Source of the DNA: Chryseolinea sp. H1M3-3
GTDB taxonomy: Bacteria; Bacteroidota; Bacteroidia; Cytophagales; Cyclobacteriaceae
Direction of reading: 5' to 3'
DNA: 64,000 nt
NCBI RefSeq assembly: GCF_029360725.1
Contig: NZ_JARKMY010000009.1
Span: 310,001 to 374,000, forward strand
In this document: positions 18,693 to 28,579 of the stretch, piece by piece
Layout of the letters: every line of letters starts with the position of its first letter
Numbering within the stretch: the first letter of the stretch is position 1
Made by a program: the position numbers and the translations under genes
Notes under the pieces: generated by a model
Told to the model about the DNA's origin: nothing
Seen by the model: only the letters and a program-made list of their open reading frames with translations
Databases searched by the model: none

Positions 18693-21104
18693 TTAATCGC
18701 CTATTGGCGACAATTCAATCTTTACCCTTAGGTTTTCGCCCAGTAACGTAAATTCTCTAATCCATTCGGCAGAATGCCCTTCATACGTCGGGTTTGCCTT
18801 TGATATCTCAAAATATAAATTCTGACTTTTGTAAAGATTGGGAGACAAATTCAATTTAGACAACAAAGGGAACAGTCTGTTCAAACGTTCAATTCTCAGA
18901 TAGTTGTCCCCTTCCTGGGTGAAGCGTTTTAATTCCCGGATAATAGTCTCCCCTACTAAACGCTCGAGCCGGTCCGCATCCTCAATATTCAAACGCCATT
19001 TGACAAGCTCATTTGCTATGCGTTCTATTTGCCGGATATTGAGCCTTTCCAACAGAAACGACCGTGTTAAATCAGCATTGAGAATATATTCAAACGTGGT
19101 TTTATAAGCATTAGGAATGGGGGCATCATTATTAGCCAGCGCCATCACCAACGGGTAATCACGGTTGTAAATTCTGCGCAGCGAATTTTCAAGGTCACGC
19201 ATACTCTGGTAGGTAATTAAATCAAATACCTTTCGTTTCTCATCCTGGAATAATTGCCAGATTGTATACTTATCAGGACCAAAGTACATTTGCATTAATC
19301 CAATGATATCACCCAGGCGGGCTTCGTCAAATGCCTTTACAATCAAAGATTGCATTACATTAAATTTCTCCAGGGCCATATCAATGGAAATGTTTCCAAT
19401 GATATTGTGCTGGCCCATATAAATTACCGCAAAGGTAAATTTTTGCTCCGACCGTGTAACATTCGACTTAACGCGCGTAATTCCAATTACCAACTTCTGC
19501 TCACCGGCTTCCTTGCGAATGAAAATTTCGTTTTGTGTCGTGTAGTTAAAGACTGGAAATGATTCAGGATCTTCCTCAAAGATTGACGCCACAGCGTAGT
19601 GCATACCCACACGTTGCAAGTTAGTTTTCGATGGAATCACATATTTCCGATAAACCTCCTTTCCATTGCCGAGAGAAGGCACATTACTAGGCGCCAATTC
19701 TATGCGTTTTAAGAATTCCTCTTCCAGTCGAATTTCACTCACCTGACTTACAAGCTGCATGGCGCGACACGCATATTGCATGATTTGCGTTGTCTCTATT
19801 CCGGATAAGTCATCAAAGAACCAACCGCAGCTGGTATACATTAACATCGCATTTCGCTGAACCTCCATCATTCGCAAAACCCGGTTATGTTCTACTTCAA
19901 TGAAACAATGTTCTTTCAGAAACTTAGTGATGTTTTCTTCACTTCTATTCAAGATCACATGAATATATTCTTCCCTTGCGCGCCATGGATCTTTAAGGAA
20001 ATTTGACGTTTCCTTTACATAAATTGATATCAGTTCATCTCTCAACCAATCCAACGTCTCCCTTAGTGGTTTTCGCCACAATTGATGCCAGTTAGGTTTC
20101 CCTGAATTACAGCCGCAGTTGTCTCTCCAACGCTCGACGCCGTGTACACAACTCCATGAACTGCTCTCATGAATTTCCACTTCATATGTCGGCGGAAACT
20201 TGGAGAGAAATTCCGCATAGTTGGTAAGATGTGAGTGATTATGGCGTTCTATGTAGTCGAGGGCATATGCCAATGCCATATCACCGTGTTTATGATGATG
20301 GCCGTAGGTCTCGCCGTCTGTTGCAATATGAACTAACTGAGGCTCCACGGATTGATTGTCAAATCCATCCAACAAGCGATGGGCAAACTTCTTTCCGTCA
20401 TTTAATAACCCATCGAATGCCACCCCCTGAGAAATATCACCATCGTAAAAAAATAATGCGATGGTTTTTCCTGATTTCAAATTATAGAGATATGGCCTTC
20501 TGGTTTCTAACGTTTCAGTATTTACTGGTGTCCATGCAGCGCTACCTTTTAAACGGAATGCCTTTGCCTGGCGTGGTGCTAAAACTGTAAATTTAATTCC
20601 ATGCTTCGCCAACAATTCAAGTGACTCCACGTCGACTGCTGTTTCGGAAAGCCACATGCCCTCTGGCTTTCGCTTAAACCTGCTTTCAAAGTCAGCAATG
20701 CCCCAGATGATCTGCGTCTCCTTATCACGGGCGTTGGCCAAAGGCATAATCATGTGATTGTATACCTGTGCCATAGCCGAACCGTGGCCGTTAAAATTTT
20801 TTACACTTTCAACGTCTGCCTGAAGGATAGCCTGATAGGTTTCCGGGTCGTGCCCTTCCATCCATGAAAGAAGTGTTGGCCCGAAATTAAAACTGATTTT
20901 TGTGTAATTGCTGATGATGTTTTTTATGACGGACTTCTCATTCAAAATGCGGGAGGCCGTATTGGGCGCGTAGCATTCAGCGGAAATTCGTTCGTTCCAA
21001 TCGTGATAGGGATGTGCTGAATCCTGGACTTCTATCACTTCAAGCCAGGCATTTTCACGTGGGGGCTGATAAAAATGCCCATGAATACAAATATATTTTT
21101 CCAA
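18693..21104 (-). CDS. glycoside hydrolase family 57 protein with DUF3536
   Basis: 803 residues. The N-terminal half is a GH57 alpha-glucanase-type barrel: YICIHGHFYQPPREN at the start, GMWLSETAVD with the candidate nucleophile Glu154, HIATDGETYGHH with the candidate acid Asp263. The C-terminal half is DUF3536, typical of a GH57 subgroup found near glycogen genes. It has no signal peptide and should act in the cytoplasm on alpha-glucans, for example in glycogen trimming or branching. The start is TTG at 21104, giving the expected conserved N-terminus with no ATG closer. It lies downstream of glgB in the same direction, with a 168-base gap. Family certain; exact reaction not known. Confidence 0.88.
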   Translation of the reverse strand: MEKYICIHGHFYQPPRENAWLEVIEVQDSAHPYHDWNERISAECYAPNTASRILNEKSVIKNIISNYTKISFNFGPTLLSWMEGHDPETYQAILQADVESVKNFNGHGSAMAQVYNHMIMPLANARDKETQIIWGIADFESRFKRKPEGMWLSETAVDVESLELLAKHGIKFTVLAPRQAKAFRLKGSAAWTPVNTETLETRRPYLYNLKSGKTIALFFYDGDISQGVAFDGLLNDGKKFAHRLLDGFDNQSVEPQLVHIATDGETYGHHHKHGDMALAYALDYIERHNHSHLTNYAEFLSKFPPTYEVEIHESSSWSCVHGVERWRDNCGCNSGKPNWHQLWRKPLRETLDWLRDELISIYVKETSNFLKDPWRAREEYIHVILNRSEENITKFLKEHCFIEVEHNRVLRMMEVQRNAMLMYTSCGWFFDDLSGIETTQIMQYACRAMQLVSQVSEIRLEEEFLKRIELAPSNVPSLGNGKEVYRKYVIPSKTNLQRVGMHYAVASIFEEDPESFPVFNYTTQNEIFIRKEAGEQKLVIGITRVKSNVTRSEQKFTFAVIYMGQHNIIGNISIDMALEKFNVMQSLIVKAFDEARLGDIIGLMQMYFGPDKYTIWQLFQDEKRKVFDLITYQSMRDLENSLRRIYNRDYPLVMALANNDAPIPNAYKTTFEYILNADLTRSFLLERLNIRQIERIANELVKWRLNIEDADRLERLVGETIIRELKRFTQEGDNYLRIERLNRLFPLLSKLNLSPNLYKSQNLYFEISKANPTYEGHSAEWIREFTLLGENLRVKIELSPIGD

Positions 21105-21272
21105 AGTAGCTTTTGCCGTTGTTCGTGGTCCGCAATCCGCAGTTCCTAAAGGCCTCAGTTATATTCAATGTTGCTTATCGCTCCATACCTTTTAACTGTG
21201 ACCAATAAGAATTTTACATTTCATTATCAGCTACGCCTACGGATACGGTTAATGGATAACTGATAATCACTT

Positions 21273-23249
21273 CTATGTGCTTAATTCATTTAAGTCAAAT
21301 TCATTGATCTCTTTCTCGAGTTTAAATACGGATATTCCTAACGGCGGTAAAGTTAATGAAATGGAGAAATCCCTGCCATGATATTTTACGGGAGACGTCA
21401 TGACCGACGCCATATTCACGAGTCCGCTGCCACCGTACTTTTGGTCATCTGAATTAAATACTTCCATCCAGGTGCCCCGGTACGGAACACCTATGCGATA
21501 GTGTTGGCGGGTTTCAGGGGTAAAATTGCACACGACAATGAGCAGATCATCTTTTGTTTCTCCTTGACGTTGGAAGGCGATGACACTATTTTCATGATCG
21601 GCATAGTCAATCCATTCAAAACCCCGGTGTTCGAACTGGTGCTTATATAACGCGGGGTGCGACTTATAGAAGGTGTTTAGATCCCTTACCAATTTTTGAA
21701 CCCCGGAATGATAGTTATATTGAAGTAAATGCCATTCCAGGCTTCCATCGTGATTCCATTCGGAGGATTGGCCGAATTCACCTCCCATAAACAAAAGTTT
21801 GGATCCCGGATGCATGAACATATAGCCGAACATAAGCCTCAGATTGGCAAACTTGCGCCACTCATCGCCAGGCATTCGTCCCAGCAGTGATCCTTTGCCA
21901 TGCACGACTTCATCGTGAGATAACGGGAGCATGAAGTTTTCGGTAAAGGCGTACATAATGCTGAAGGTGATTGCATTTTGGTGATACTTCCTGAATACCG
22001 GATCCAGCTTAAAATATTTCAGCGTATCGTGCATCCAACCCATCATCCATTTTTGTCCAAACCCGAGTCCACCGAGGTACGTCGGCCGGGAGACACCACT
22101 CCAGGATGTCGATTCTTCTGCGATCGTAATTGCATCGGGAAATTGTTTATACACTACCTCATTCATTTCTTTCAGGAAGGTGATCGCCTCGATGTTTTCG
22201 TTGCCACCATATTCATTTGGAATCCATTCGCCAGCGTTGCGGGAATAATCCAGGTAAAGCATAGATGCAACGGCGTCTACACGCAAACCGTCGATGTGAT
22301 ATTTTTCTAACCAGAATAAAGCATTGCTAATAAGAAATGATCTTACCTCATTACGCCCATAATTAAAAATATAGCTCTTCCAATCAGGATGAAATCCTTT
22401 ACGGGAATCCTCATGTTCATATAAGTATGTCCCATCGAATTTGAAAAGGCCGTGCTCATCGCCTGGAAAATGCGAGGGCACCCAATCTAACAGTACACCA
22501 ATTCCGGCTCGATGAAAACAATCTATTAAATATTTAAAGTCTTCCGGGCTTCCATATCTGCTGGTAGGCGCGAAATATCCCGTGAGCTGATATCCCCATG
22601 AGCCGTAGAACGGATGCTCCATTAACGGAAGAAATTCTACATGCGTAAAACCCATATCGCTAACATATTGCACCAACTCGTTGGCCATTTCCGGATATGT
22701 CAGTGAACGATTTCCATCTTCCAGTTTTCGTTTCCATGAGCCATAATGCACTTCGTAAACAGAATATGGTTTGGGCTTCCCACTGACTTTTTTCCTTTCT
22801 TCAAGCCATGCGTCGTCTTTCCAATCATACTTTGAATCCCACACAATGGAAGCGGTTTTAGGAGGTGTTTCGCAATAGGAAGCAAAAGGATCTGATTTAA
22901 CCATGTATTCACCCGTGTTCGAATGAATGGCATATTTATATACTTCTCCATGGTTTATGTCGGAGAAGAAACCTTCCCAAATTCCAGAGCCATCCCATCG
23001 GGGATTTAACCGATGTTGCTTGTCTTGCCAGTGATTGAAATTACCCAGGATAGAAATTTCTTTGGCATTTGGCGCCCATACCGCAAAATATGTACCCGCA
23101 TACTCATTGGTATTGATTACGTGGGCACCAAGTTTTTCATAGAGCTTATAATGCTTGCCCGATTTGAATAAATAAATATCAAACTCTGTTAGCAAACTGA
23201 AGCCTTCAGAAATTGATGGTGTGGATGTTGAAGATGCTTTCTTTGCCAT
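21273..23249 (-). CDS. glgB: 1,4-alpha-glucan branching enzyme
   Basis: Makes alpha-1,6 branches in glycogen-like glucan. 658 residues: an N-terminal CBM48 domain (AVWAPNAKEISILGNFNHW, about 50-150), the GH13 barrel (about 170-540) and a C-terminal beta domain. Catalytic residues are all present: Asp325 in DGLRVDAVASM, Glu in TIAEESTSW, Asp in LSHDEVVHGKGS. GH13_9 landmarks VYEVHYGSW and LLDWVPSHFPGDEHGL are present. Start ATG 23249. The upstream TreS-maltokinase gene ends 60 bases before it, so it is likely in the same operon; branching follows GlgE-made linear glucan. Confidence 0.96.
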   Translation of the reverse strand: MAKKASSTSTPSISEGFSLLTEFDIYLFKSGKHYKLYEKLGAHVINTNEYAGTYFAVWAPNAKEISILGNFNHWQDKQHRLNPRWDGSGIWEGFFSDINHGEVYKYAIHSNTGEYMVKSDPFASYCETPPKTASIVWDSKYDWKDDAWLEERKKVSGKPKPYSVYEVHYGSWKRKLEDGNRSLTYPEMANELVQYVSDMGFTHVEFLPLMEHPFYGSWGYQLTGYFAPTSRYGSPEDFKYLIDCFHRAGIGVLLDWVPSHFPGDEHGLFKFDGTYLYEHEDSRKGFHPDWKSYIFNYGRNEVRSFLISNALFWLEKYHIDGLRVDAVASMLYLDYSRNAGEWIPNEYGGNENIEAITFLKEMNEVVYKQFPDAITIAEESTSWSGVSRPTYLGGLGFGQKWMMGWMHDTLKYFKLDPVFRKYHQNAITFSIMYAFTENFMLPLSHDEVVHGKGSLLGRMPGDEWRKFANLRLMFGYMFMHPGSKLLFMGGEFGQSSEWNHDGSLEWHLLQYNYHSGVQKLVRDLNTFYKSHPALYKHQFEHRGFEWIDYADHENSVIAFQRQGETKDDLLIVVCNFTPETRQHYRIGVPYRGTWMEVFNSDDQKYGGSGLVNMASVMTSPVKYHGRDFSISLTLPPLGISVFKLEKEINEFDLNELST

Positions 23250-23309
23250 AGTTCAGTAGTTGATGGTACACATAGCGTGTTTAAATTTCATGCCACGCTA
23301 TTTAAAACG

Positions 23310-26300
23310 TTATTTTTTCTTTCGCTCCTCTTTCTCCTCGTGATACCGTTTCATAATATAATGAATTCCCCTTAAAGGAATGATTGTCCAGTCAGGCCTT
23401 CCATTAAGTTCATATCCCAATTCATAGATTGCTTTTTCAAGCAGGAAGGTACGAATGAGCACGTCATCCTCCGCCGACAATGACACACCCATATTCATTC
23501 GCTCCATGTAGGCGCCCAGGTAAAAACGGCTTACATAATGTTGCCATTGTTCGGCCCAATTTTCTAAGAATTCGCGATCACGTTCGCGGTAATTTTCATT
23601 CAGTAAAATTTTACCGAAGGCGGCATAATGAATTGAACGCATCATTCCGGCCACGTCTTTAAGTGCACTTTTCTTCAACCTTCTTTCGCTAAAAGATAAG
23701 CCTGGTTCGCCTTCAAAATCGATGATAACAAAATCTTTTCCAGTAAACAAAACTTGTCCGAGATGGTAATCGCCGTGAATTCTGATCTTACTAGCTTTGA
23801 TCTTCAATTGGTATACTTCACTGAAACACTCCAGAATATCATCCTCGAGGTCCAGAACTTTTTTAGCAAACTCCTGCACTTCGGGTGGAAGCTTAGATAG
23901 GGTACTGTTCAACAAATTAAATCTGTCCTTCACCAATCTTCGCAACGATGAGTATAGTGAACGCTGGTAGTTCGCTGTAAAGTTTTCGGGCGCAAATGAC
24001 GGATCTGCTGAATTGGATGCTAATGCTAAATGCATTTCTGCGGTACGGGTACCCAGGCGTACCATTCGTTCATAAAACCCGCGGCCAATGAATTCCTGGA
24101 TGACATCCGGCGCGTCTTCAAACCTGATAGATGCTTTGTTGATCAGCTTAGGGAGTTTAATTGTCTTTGCCTTAGCCATTACACGTTCGTAGAATCTTCC
24201 AACAGAATCCACAGACATGGTCCATGCTTCACCTTGGTTTTCAACACGCTCCTGCAAAAGACCAAAAACGATAACCTTGCCGTCCTGATGGTATTCCACA
24301 CTGCCCGCATACCGGGGCGAGTTTCTGAAGGTCGTATGCTCAGACAAAAATCTAACAATCTCAAGTTCAGGATTGATTTCATGCTCCAGTTTCCTATAGA
24401 ATTTGAAAAAGTATTGATCGTTGAATATGATAGCCGTATTACTCTGATCTGCCTTTAGAATTTTAGAGTCGATTATTTTATTAACATCAATCTTGGCAAA
24501 TACACCACTATTAAATAACAACGTGCCGCCTTCATCATCTCTCAATTTCAACTCCTTACCCATACTTATAAACAGGAAGTCACGGAAATGTTTATCATAA
24601 CTGCTATCCATGATAAACCCGGCCTTGCCTTGAATTTCTGCGCGGCAGACCACACTTTGTACCGTATACTCTACACGCTCCATGATGCTGTCGGATGGAA
24701 GAAAAGCAAGGGGGAGAAAATATAACTCCGGCAAGCCTTGTGCATAGTGCACTTCAATGACGGAAAGGAAGTGTGTATCACCGTCGACCTTAAGGGAAAC
24801 GGCTTTCTGGATACTTACTTTACTTACCACTTTTGCCTTTCCTCCAAACCAGCGGCATTTCTTCATGAATGGCACCAGAATTTTTCTTTCGAGAAAACGC
24901 AGTTCATTGTAGTTGTCAAATAATTTTTCCCACGATACTTCAGTTTTTAATAAATGTAATTCCCCACTGGCTTCTTTTTCTTTTTTCTCAGGCACATCGG
25001 CCTGGAACCAGAAGTATCCATAAGGTCCGATGGTTATCGGGTAATCTCCATTCTCGACATTCAGGAAACGGTTTTGGCTAAAAACTTCAGTAATGTCGCA
25101 TCCCTTGTATTCCGAAAGATTGATGATGGTAGATTGAGAAAACTGAGATAAGTTAGCAACAACAATGATGCGTTGCTTTTCATAGGTTCTTACAAACGCC
25201 AGTACTTTGGCGTTTGTACTTTCTAAAAACTTCATCTCTCCGCGCCCAAATATGTTTAGTCGGTTGCGCATTGAAATGATGTTCTTCATCCACCATAAAA
25301 ATGAAGAGGGGTTTTCCTCCTGGGCAGCGACGTTTACAGTTTCATGTCGATAGGCTGGATCTGTAATGATGGGTAAATACAGGCGCTGCGGATTCGCTGT
25401 TGAGAATCCTGCATTTAAATTCATATCCCACTGCATGGGTGTACGCACGCCATATCTGTCGCCGAGGTACACATTGTCTCCCATTCCGATTTCATCGCCA
25501 TAGTATAACACCGGAGAGCCGGGCAATGAAAAAAGGATCGCATGGAGCAACTCTGCTTTTCTCCTGTCATTGTTCATCAATGGTGCCAGCCGGCGGCGAA
25601 TACCCATGTTGAATTTTGTATTGGCATCATTGGCATAGGCTTTAAAGAGGTAGTCCTTTTCCTCTTCCGTTACCATTTCAAGACCAAGCTCATCATGATT
25701 GCGTAAGAAGAGTGCCCACTGACTATTCGGAGGCGTTTCCGGCGTCTGCTCCATGATGTCGATGATTGGATAACTATCTTCTGTACGCAACGCCAGGAAC
25801 ATACGCGGCATTAAAGGATAGTTAAAGTTCATGTGGCATTCATGTCCTTCACCAAAATAATCGGCAGCGTCTTCCGGCCATAAATTTGCCTCTGCAATGA
25901 GTATTCTGTTTTTATAATTTTTATCGATGTGGGCACGCAGCCGTTTCAGGAACACGTGTGTCTGAGGAAGATTTTCACAACTCGTTCCCTCCGCTTCATA
26001 CAGGTAGGGCACAGAAGAAAGCCGAAAGCCGTCGACTCCGAGCTTCATCCAGAAATCAACAACTTTGATCAGTTCCAGTTGAACTTCGGCGTTGTCGAAA
26101 TTCAATTCAGGCTGGTGACGGAAAAACCTGTGCCAGTAATAAGCTTTCGCATCTGCATCCCATGTCCAATTGCTATTTTCTTCAGATGTGAAAATGACGC
26201 GTGCTTCTTTGTATTTTTCAGGCGTATCACTCCAAACATAAAAATCGCGATAACGGGTTCCTGGTTTTGCTTTGCGAGATCGCTTAAACCATGGATGTTG

Positions 26301-26639
26301 ATCAGACGTGTGATTTAAAATCAATTCGGTAATAACGCGCAGGCCCCTGCGATGAGCCTCTTTCAAGAATTGCTTTAGATCCGATAATGTGCCGTAATCA
26401 GGATGAACATCCATATGATCCACAACATCAAAGCCGTCATCTTTTAAGGGCGATGGGTAAAAAGGCAGCAGCCAAATAGTGTTGATGCCCAGGTCTTCCA
26501 GGTAGTCGAGTTTCTGAATCAAGCCCTGAAAATCTCCAATTCCATCAGCGTTGCTGTCAAAAAAAGCCCGCACCGATACTTCATAGATAATAGCATCTTT
26601 AAACCAAAGTGCGTCGTTGCTTTTAGGTGGTGTAGTCAT
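23310..26639 (-). CDS. TreS-maltokinase fusion with a defective TreS active site
   Basis: About 1109 residues. The N-terminal half (to about 560) is a GH13_16 trehalose-synthase-like domain; the C-terminal half (about 590-1105) is a Pep2/Mak maltokinase with RWFGGKA, HGDYHLGQ (catalytic Asp) and IIDFEGEP (metal-binding Asp). In the TreS half the nucleophile motif, normally GFRLDAVPYL, reads GFRLSSVPYL: Asp is replaced by Ser (codon TCT at 26016-26018). The general acid (LIAEANLWPED) and third Asp (LRNHDE) remain, and the loop normally LGDR(D/N)GVRTPMQW has Tyr at the variable position. Inference: maltose-trehalose isomerisation is probably lost, while maltose phosphorylation is kept. I chose ATG 26639, which shares one base with the glgE stop; a GTG at 26642 is also possible. 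Confidence 0.92.
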   Translation of the reverse strand: MTTPPKSNDALWFKDAIIYEVSVRAFFDSNADGIGDFQGLIQKLDYLEDLGINTIWLLPFYPSPLKDDGFDVVDHMDVHPDYGTLSDLKQFLKEAHRRGLRVITELILNHTSDQHPWFKRSRKAKPGTRYRDFYVWSDTPEKYKEARVIFTSEENSNWTWDADAKAYYWHRFFRHQPELNFDNAEVQLELIKVVDFWMKLGVDGFRLSSVPYLYEAEGTSCENLPQTHVFLKRLRAHIDKNYKNRILIAEANLWPEDAADYFGEGHECHMNFNYPLMPRMFLALRTEDSYPIIDIMEQTPETPPNSQWALFLRNHDELGLEMVTEEEKDYLFKAYANDANTKFNMGIRRRLAPLMNNDRRKAELLHAILFSLPGSPVLYYGDEIGMGDNVYLGDRYGVRTPMQWDMNLNAGFSTANPQRLYLPIITDPAYRHETVNVAAQEENPSSFLWWMKNIISMRNRLNIFGRGEMKFLESTNAKVLAFVRTYEKQRIIVVANLSQFSQSTIINLSEYKGCDITEVFSQNRFLNVENGDYPITIGPYGYFWFQADVPEKKEKEASGELHLLKTEVSWEKLFDNYNELRFLERKILVPFMKKCRWFGGKAKVVSKVSIQKAVSLKVDGDTHFLSVIEVHYAQGLPELYFLPLAFLPSDSIMERVEYTVQSVVCRAEIQGKAGFIMDSSYDKHFRDFLFISMGKELKLRDDEGGTLLFNSGVFAKIDVNKIIDSKILKADQSNTAIIFNDQYFFKFYRKLEHEINPELEIVRFLSEHTTFRNSPRYAGSVEYHQDGKVIVFGLLQERVENQGEAWTMSVDSVGRFYERVMAKAKTIKLPKLINKASIRFEDAPDVIQEFIGRGFYERMVRLGTRTAEMHLALASNSADPSFAPENFTANYQRSLYSSLRRLVKDRFNLLNSTLSKLPPEVQEFAKKVLDLEDDILECFSEVYQLKIKASKIRIHGDYHLGQVLFTGKDFVIIDFEGEPGLSFSERRLKKSALKDVAGMMRSIHYAAFGKILLNENYRERDREFLENWAEQWQHYVSRFYLGAYMERMNMGVSLSAEDDVLIRTFLLEKAIYELGYELNGRPDWTIIPLRGIHYIMKRYHEEKEERKKK

Positions 26640-28579
26640 CACATGAATGATTCGTGTACTTCTAATTTAAATAGGTGGAATGGCATCTTATAGGGATCAA
26701 GCTCAATATAATTCCATTCCTGAGTCCAGGTGTATTGTTCATCGGTAATAACATCATGAACTTTTACATTAACTCCACCATTAATTCGCAGCGTGCCTAA
26801 TGGAAGCTGCAGGTATCCGGATTGTCTTGTATTGGGGTCGAGGTTGACAACAACCAACATGATATTTGATAAATCATCGGTTGCTTTAAGATAAGCCAGC
26901 AGATTCTCATTCTCTATAAAACAAAACTGAAGATTCCAGGTTGACTGCAATGCCTTATTATTTTTTCTTGCCGCATTAACAAGGGCGATGATGTCAGTCA
27001 TCCGATTGGTCTTTTTCCAATCATGGTGTTTGACTTCGTATTTCTCTGAATTATAATATTCTTCTTTACCCTGCACGGGAATGTTATCATGCCATTCATA
27101 CGCAGGTCCATAGATTCCATAATTGGAAGCAAGCGTTGCCGCCAGCGCCAGTCGAATGATAAAAATATTTTCTCCCTGATATTGTAAATGATATGGCAGA
27201 ATATCAGGCGTATTTGGCCAGAAATTTGGCCTGAAATAATTTCGTGACGGACCGAACACCAATTCATTCATGTATTCTGTCAGCTCTTGTTTTGTTACAC
27301 GCCACGTGAAATAAGTATACGATTGCGTGAACCCGATCTTGGCCAGCGATGCCATAACTTTAGGACGCGTAAAAGCTTCTGCCAAAAAAATTATATCGGG
27401 ATATTCTTTGTTCACCTCATGTATTGCCCACTCCCAAAAAGGAATAGGTTTAGTATGTGGATTATCGACGCGAAAAATCTTAACGCCTTGTTCAATCCAA
27501 AAAGTGATCACGGATTTTAATTCATTCCATAGAGAAAGCCAATTCTCTGTTTCAAAATTAAAAGGATAAATGTCCTGATACTTCTTGGGTGGGTTTTCTG
27601 CGTACTGGATCGATCCATCGGGGCGTTGTTTAAACCATTCCGGATGATCCTTTACATAAGGATGATCGGGTGCGCACTGGAAAGCGATATCAAGTGCTAT
27701 ATCGATGTTGTGTTTCTTAGCTTCCAAAATCAACCGCCGGTAATCATCAAGGGTGCCCAGCGCCGGGAGAACAGATTCATGGCCCCCCTCATCACTTCCA
27801 ATCGCCCAGGGAGATCCAGGCTCGCCAGCTTCAGCCGTCACGTTGTTATTCTTTCCTTTACGATTCACTTTTCCGATGGGATGAATAGGCGGAAGATACA
27901 GCACATCAAACCCCATGGAAGCCACCCGTGGTAGTAGCCGGATTACATCATTGAAATTCCCATGTTCACCATGGAGAGAGGCTGATCTCGGAAAAAGTTC
28001 ATACCATGCGCTGAAATTTGCTTTATCATGTTCAGCAATTACTTTTAACTGCTTATGATAGGTATGCGCATGTTGTATTAGTGGATTGTTATGAACAACT
28101 GCAGCAAACTCCTGAGTCATCACATAGTCGACCGCCGAAGCATACTCAGCTTTGAGTTTTTTTGAAATAGTCTTGAGGCCAGCATTATTATTGGCAAGGT
28201 TTTGCAAAAAATGCGCACCTTCCTCTAACTCAAGGTGAACGTCTACGTGTGCATTTACCTTCTTCTTGAATCCGTCGTACCACGTATCAAAGTGATCAAT
28301 CCAGGCTTGCAGGGTGAATCGGTACAAACCTTTTTCTTCTACATAAAAAGACGCACGCCATTCATCATTCATGACGTGTTGCATTTCCTTTTCGTGCCAT
28401 TTCGCCTCGCCTTCTTTTTTGTACAACAGTCGGGCACGAATGTGATCATGCCCGTCTGTAAAAATATCCGCTGAGACATCAACACGTTCTCCTATCGTCC
28501 TTTTTGCTGGATATAACCCCTCGTCTACCTGCGGTTGAACATTTTCTATGATTACACGTGATTGTCCTTTTAACTCCAT
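26639..28579 (-). CDS. glgE: alpha-1,4-glucan:maltose-1-phosphate maltosyltransferase
   Basis: Transfers maltosyl units from maltose-1-phosphate to growing alpha-1,4-glucan. 646 residues, GH13_3: an N-terminal beta domain (DGHDHIRARLLYKKEGEAKWHE) and a barrel. Catalytic and diagnostic motifs are intact: FRVDNPHTKPIPFWEW (nucleophile Asp), IIFLAEAFTRPKVM (Glu), TPDILPYHL (third Asp), and the GlgE-type VLYLPPIHPIGKVNRKGKNN. It is cytoplasmic. Its ATG at 28579 directly abuts the stop of the amylase gene upstream, and its own TGA overlaps the ATG of the fusion gene, so the three are tightly coupled. Its substrate would come from the maltokinase half of the next gene. Confidence 0.96.
   Translation of the reverse strand: MELKGQSRVIIENVQPQVDEGLYPAKRTIGERVDVSADIFTDGHDHIRARLLYKKEGEAKWHEKEMQHVMNDEWRASFYVEEKGLYRFTLQAWIDHFDTWYDGFKKKVNAHVDVHLELEEGAHFLQNLANNNAGLKTISKKLKAEYASAVDYVMTQEFAAVVHNNPLIQHAHTYHKQLKVIAEHDKANFSAWYELFPRSASLHGEHGNFNDVIRLLPRVASMGFDVLYLPPIHPIGKVNRKGKNNNVTAEAGEPGSPWAIGSDEGGHESVLPALGTLDDYRRLILEAKKHNIDIALDIAFQCAPDHPYVKDHPEWFKQRPDGSIQYAENPPKKYQDIYPFNFETENWLSLWNELKSVITFWIEQGVKIFRVDNPHTKPIPFWEWAIHEVNKEYPDIIFLAEAFTRPKVMASLAKIGFTQSYTYFTWRVTKQELTEYMNELVFGPSRNYFRPNFWPNTPDILPYHLQYQGENIFIIRLALAATLASNYGIYGPAYEWHDNIPVQGKEEYYNSEKYEVKHHDWKKTNRMTDIIALVNAARKNNKALQSTWNLQFCFIENENLLAYLKATDDLSNIMLVVVNLDPNTRQSGYLQLPLGTLRINGGVNVKVHDVITDEQYTWTQEWNYIELDPYKMPFHLFKLEVHESFM

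Noticed and set aside
21223-21267. ATTATCAG/CTGATAAT inverted repeat between glgB and the GH57 gene
   Set aside because: Eight-base arms around a 29-base loop are too weak for a terminator call; it also would split an otherwise consistent gene series.
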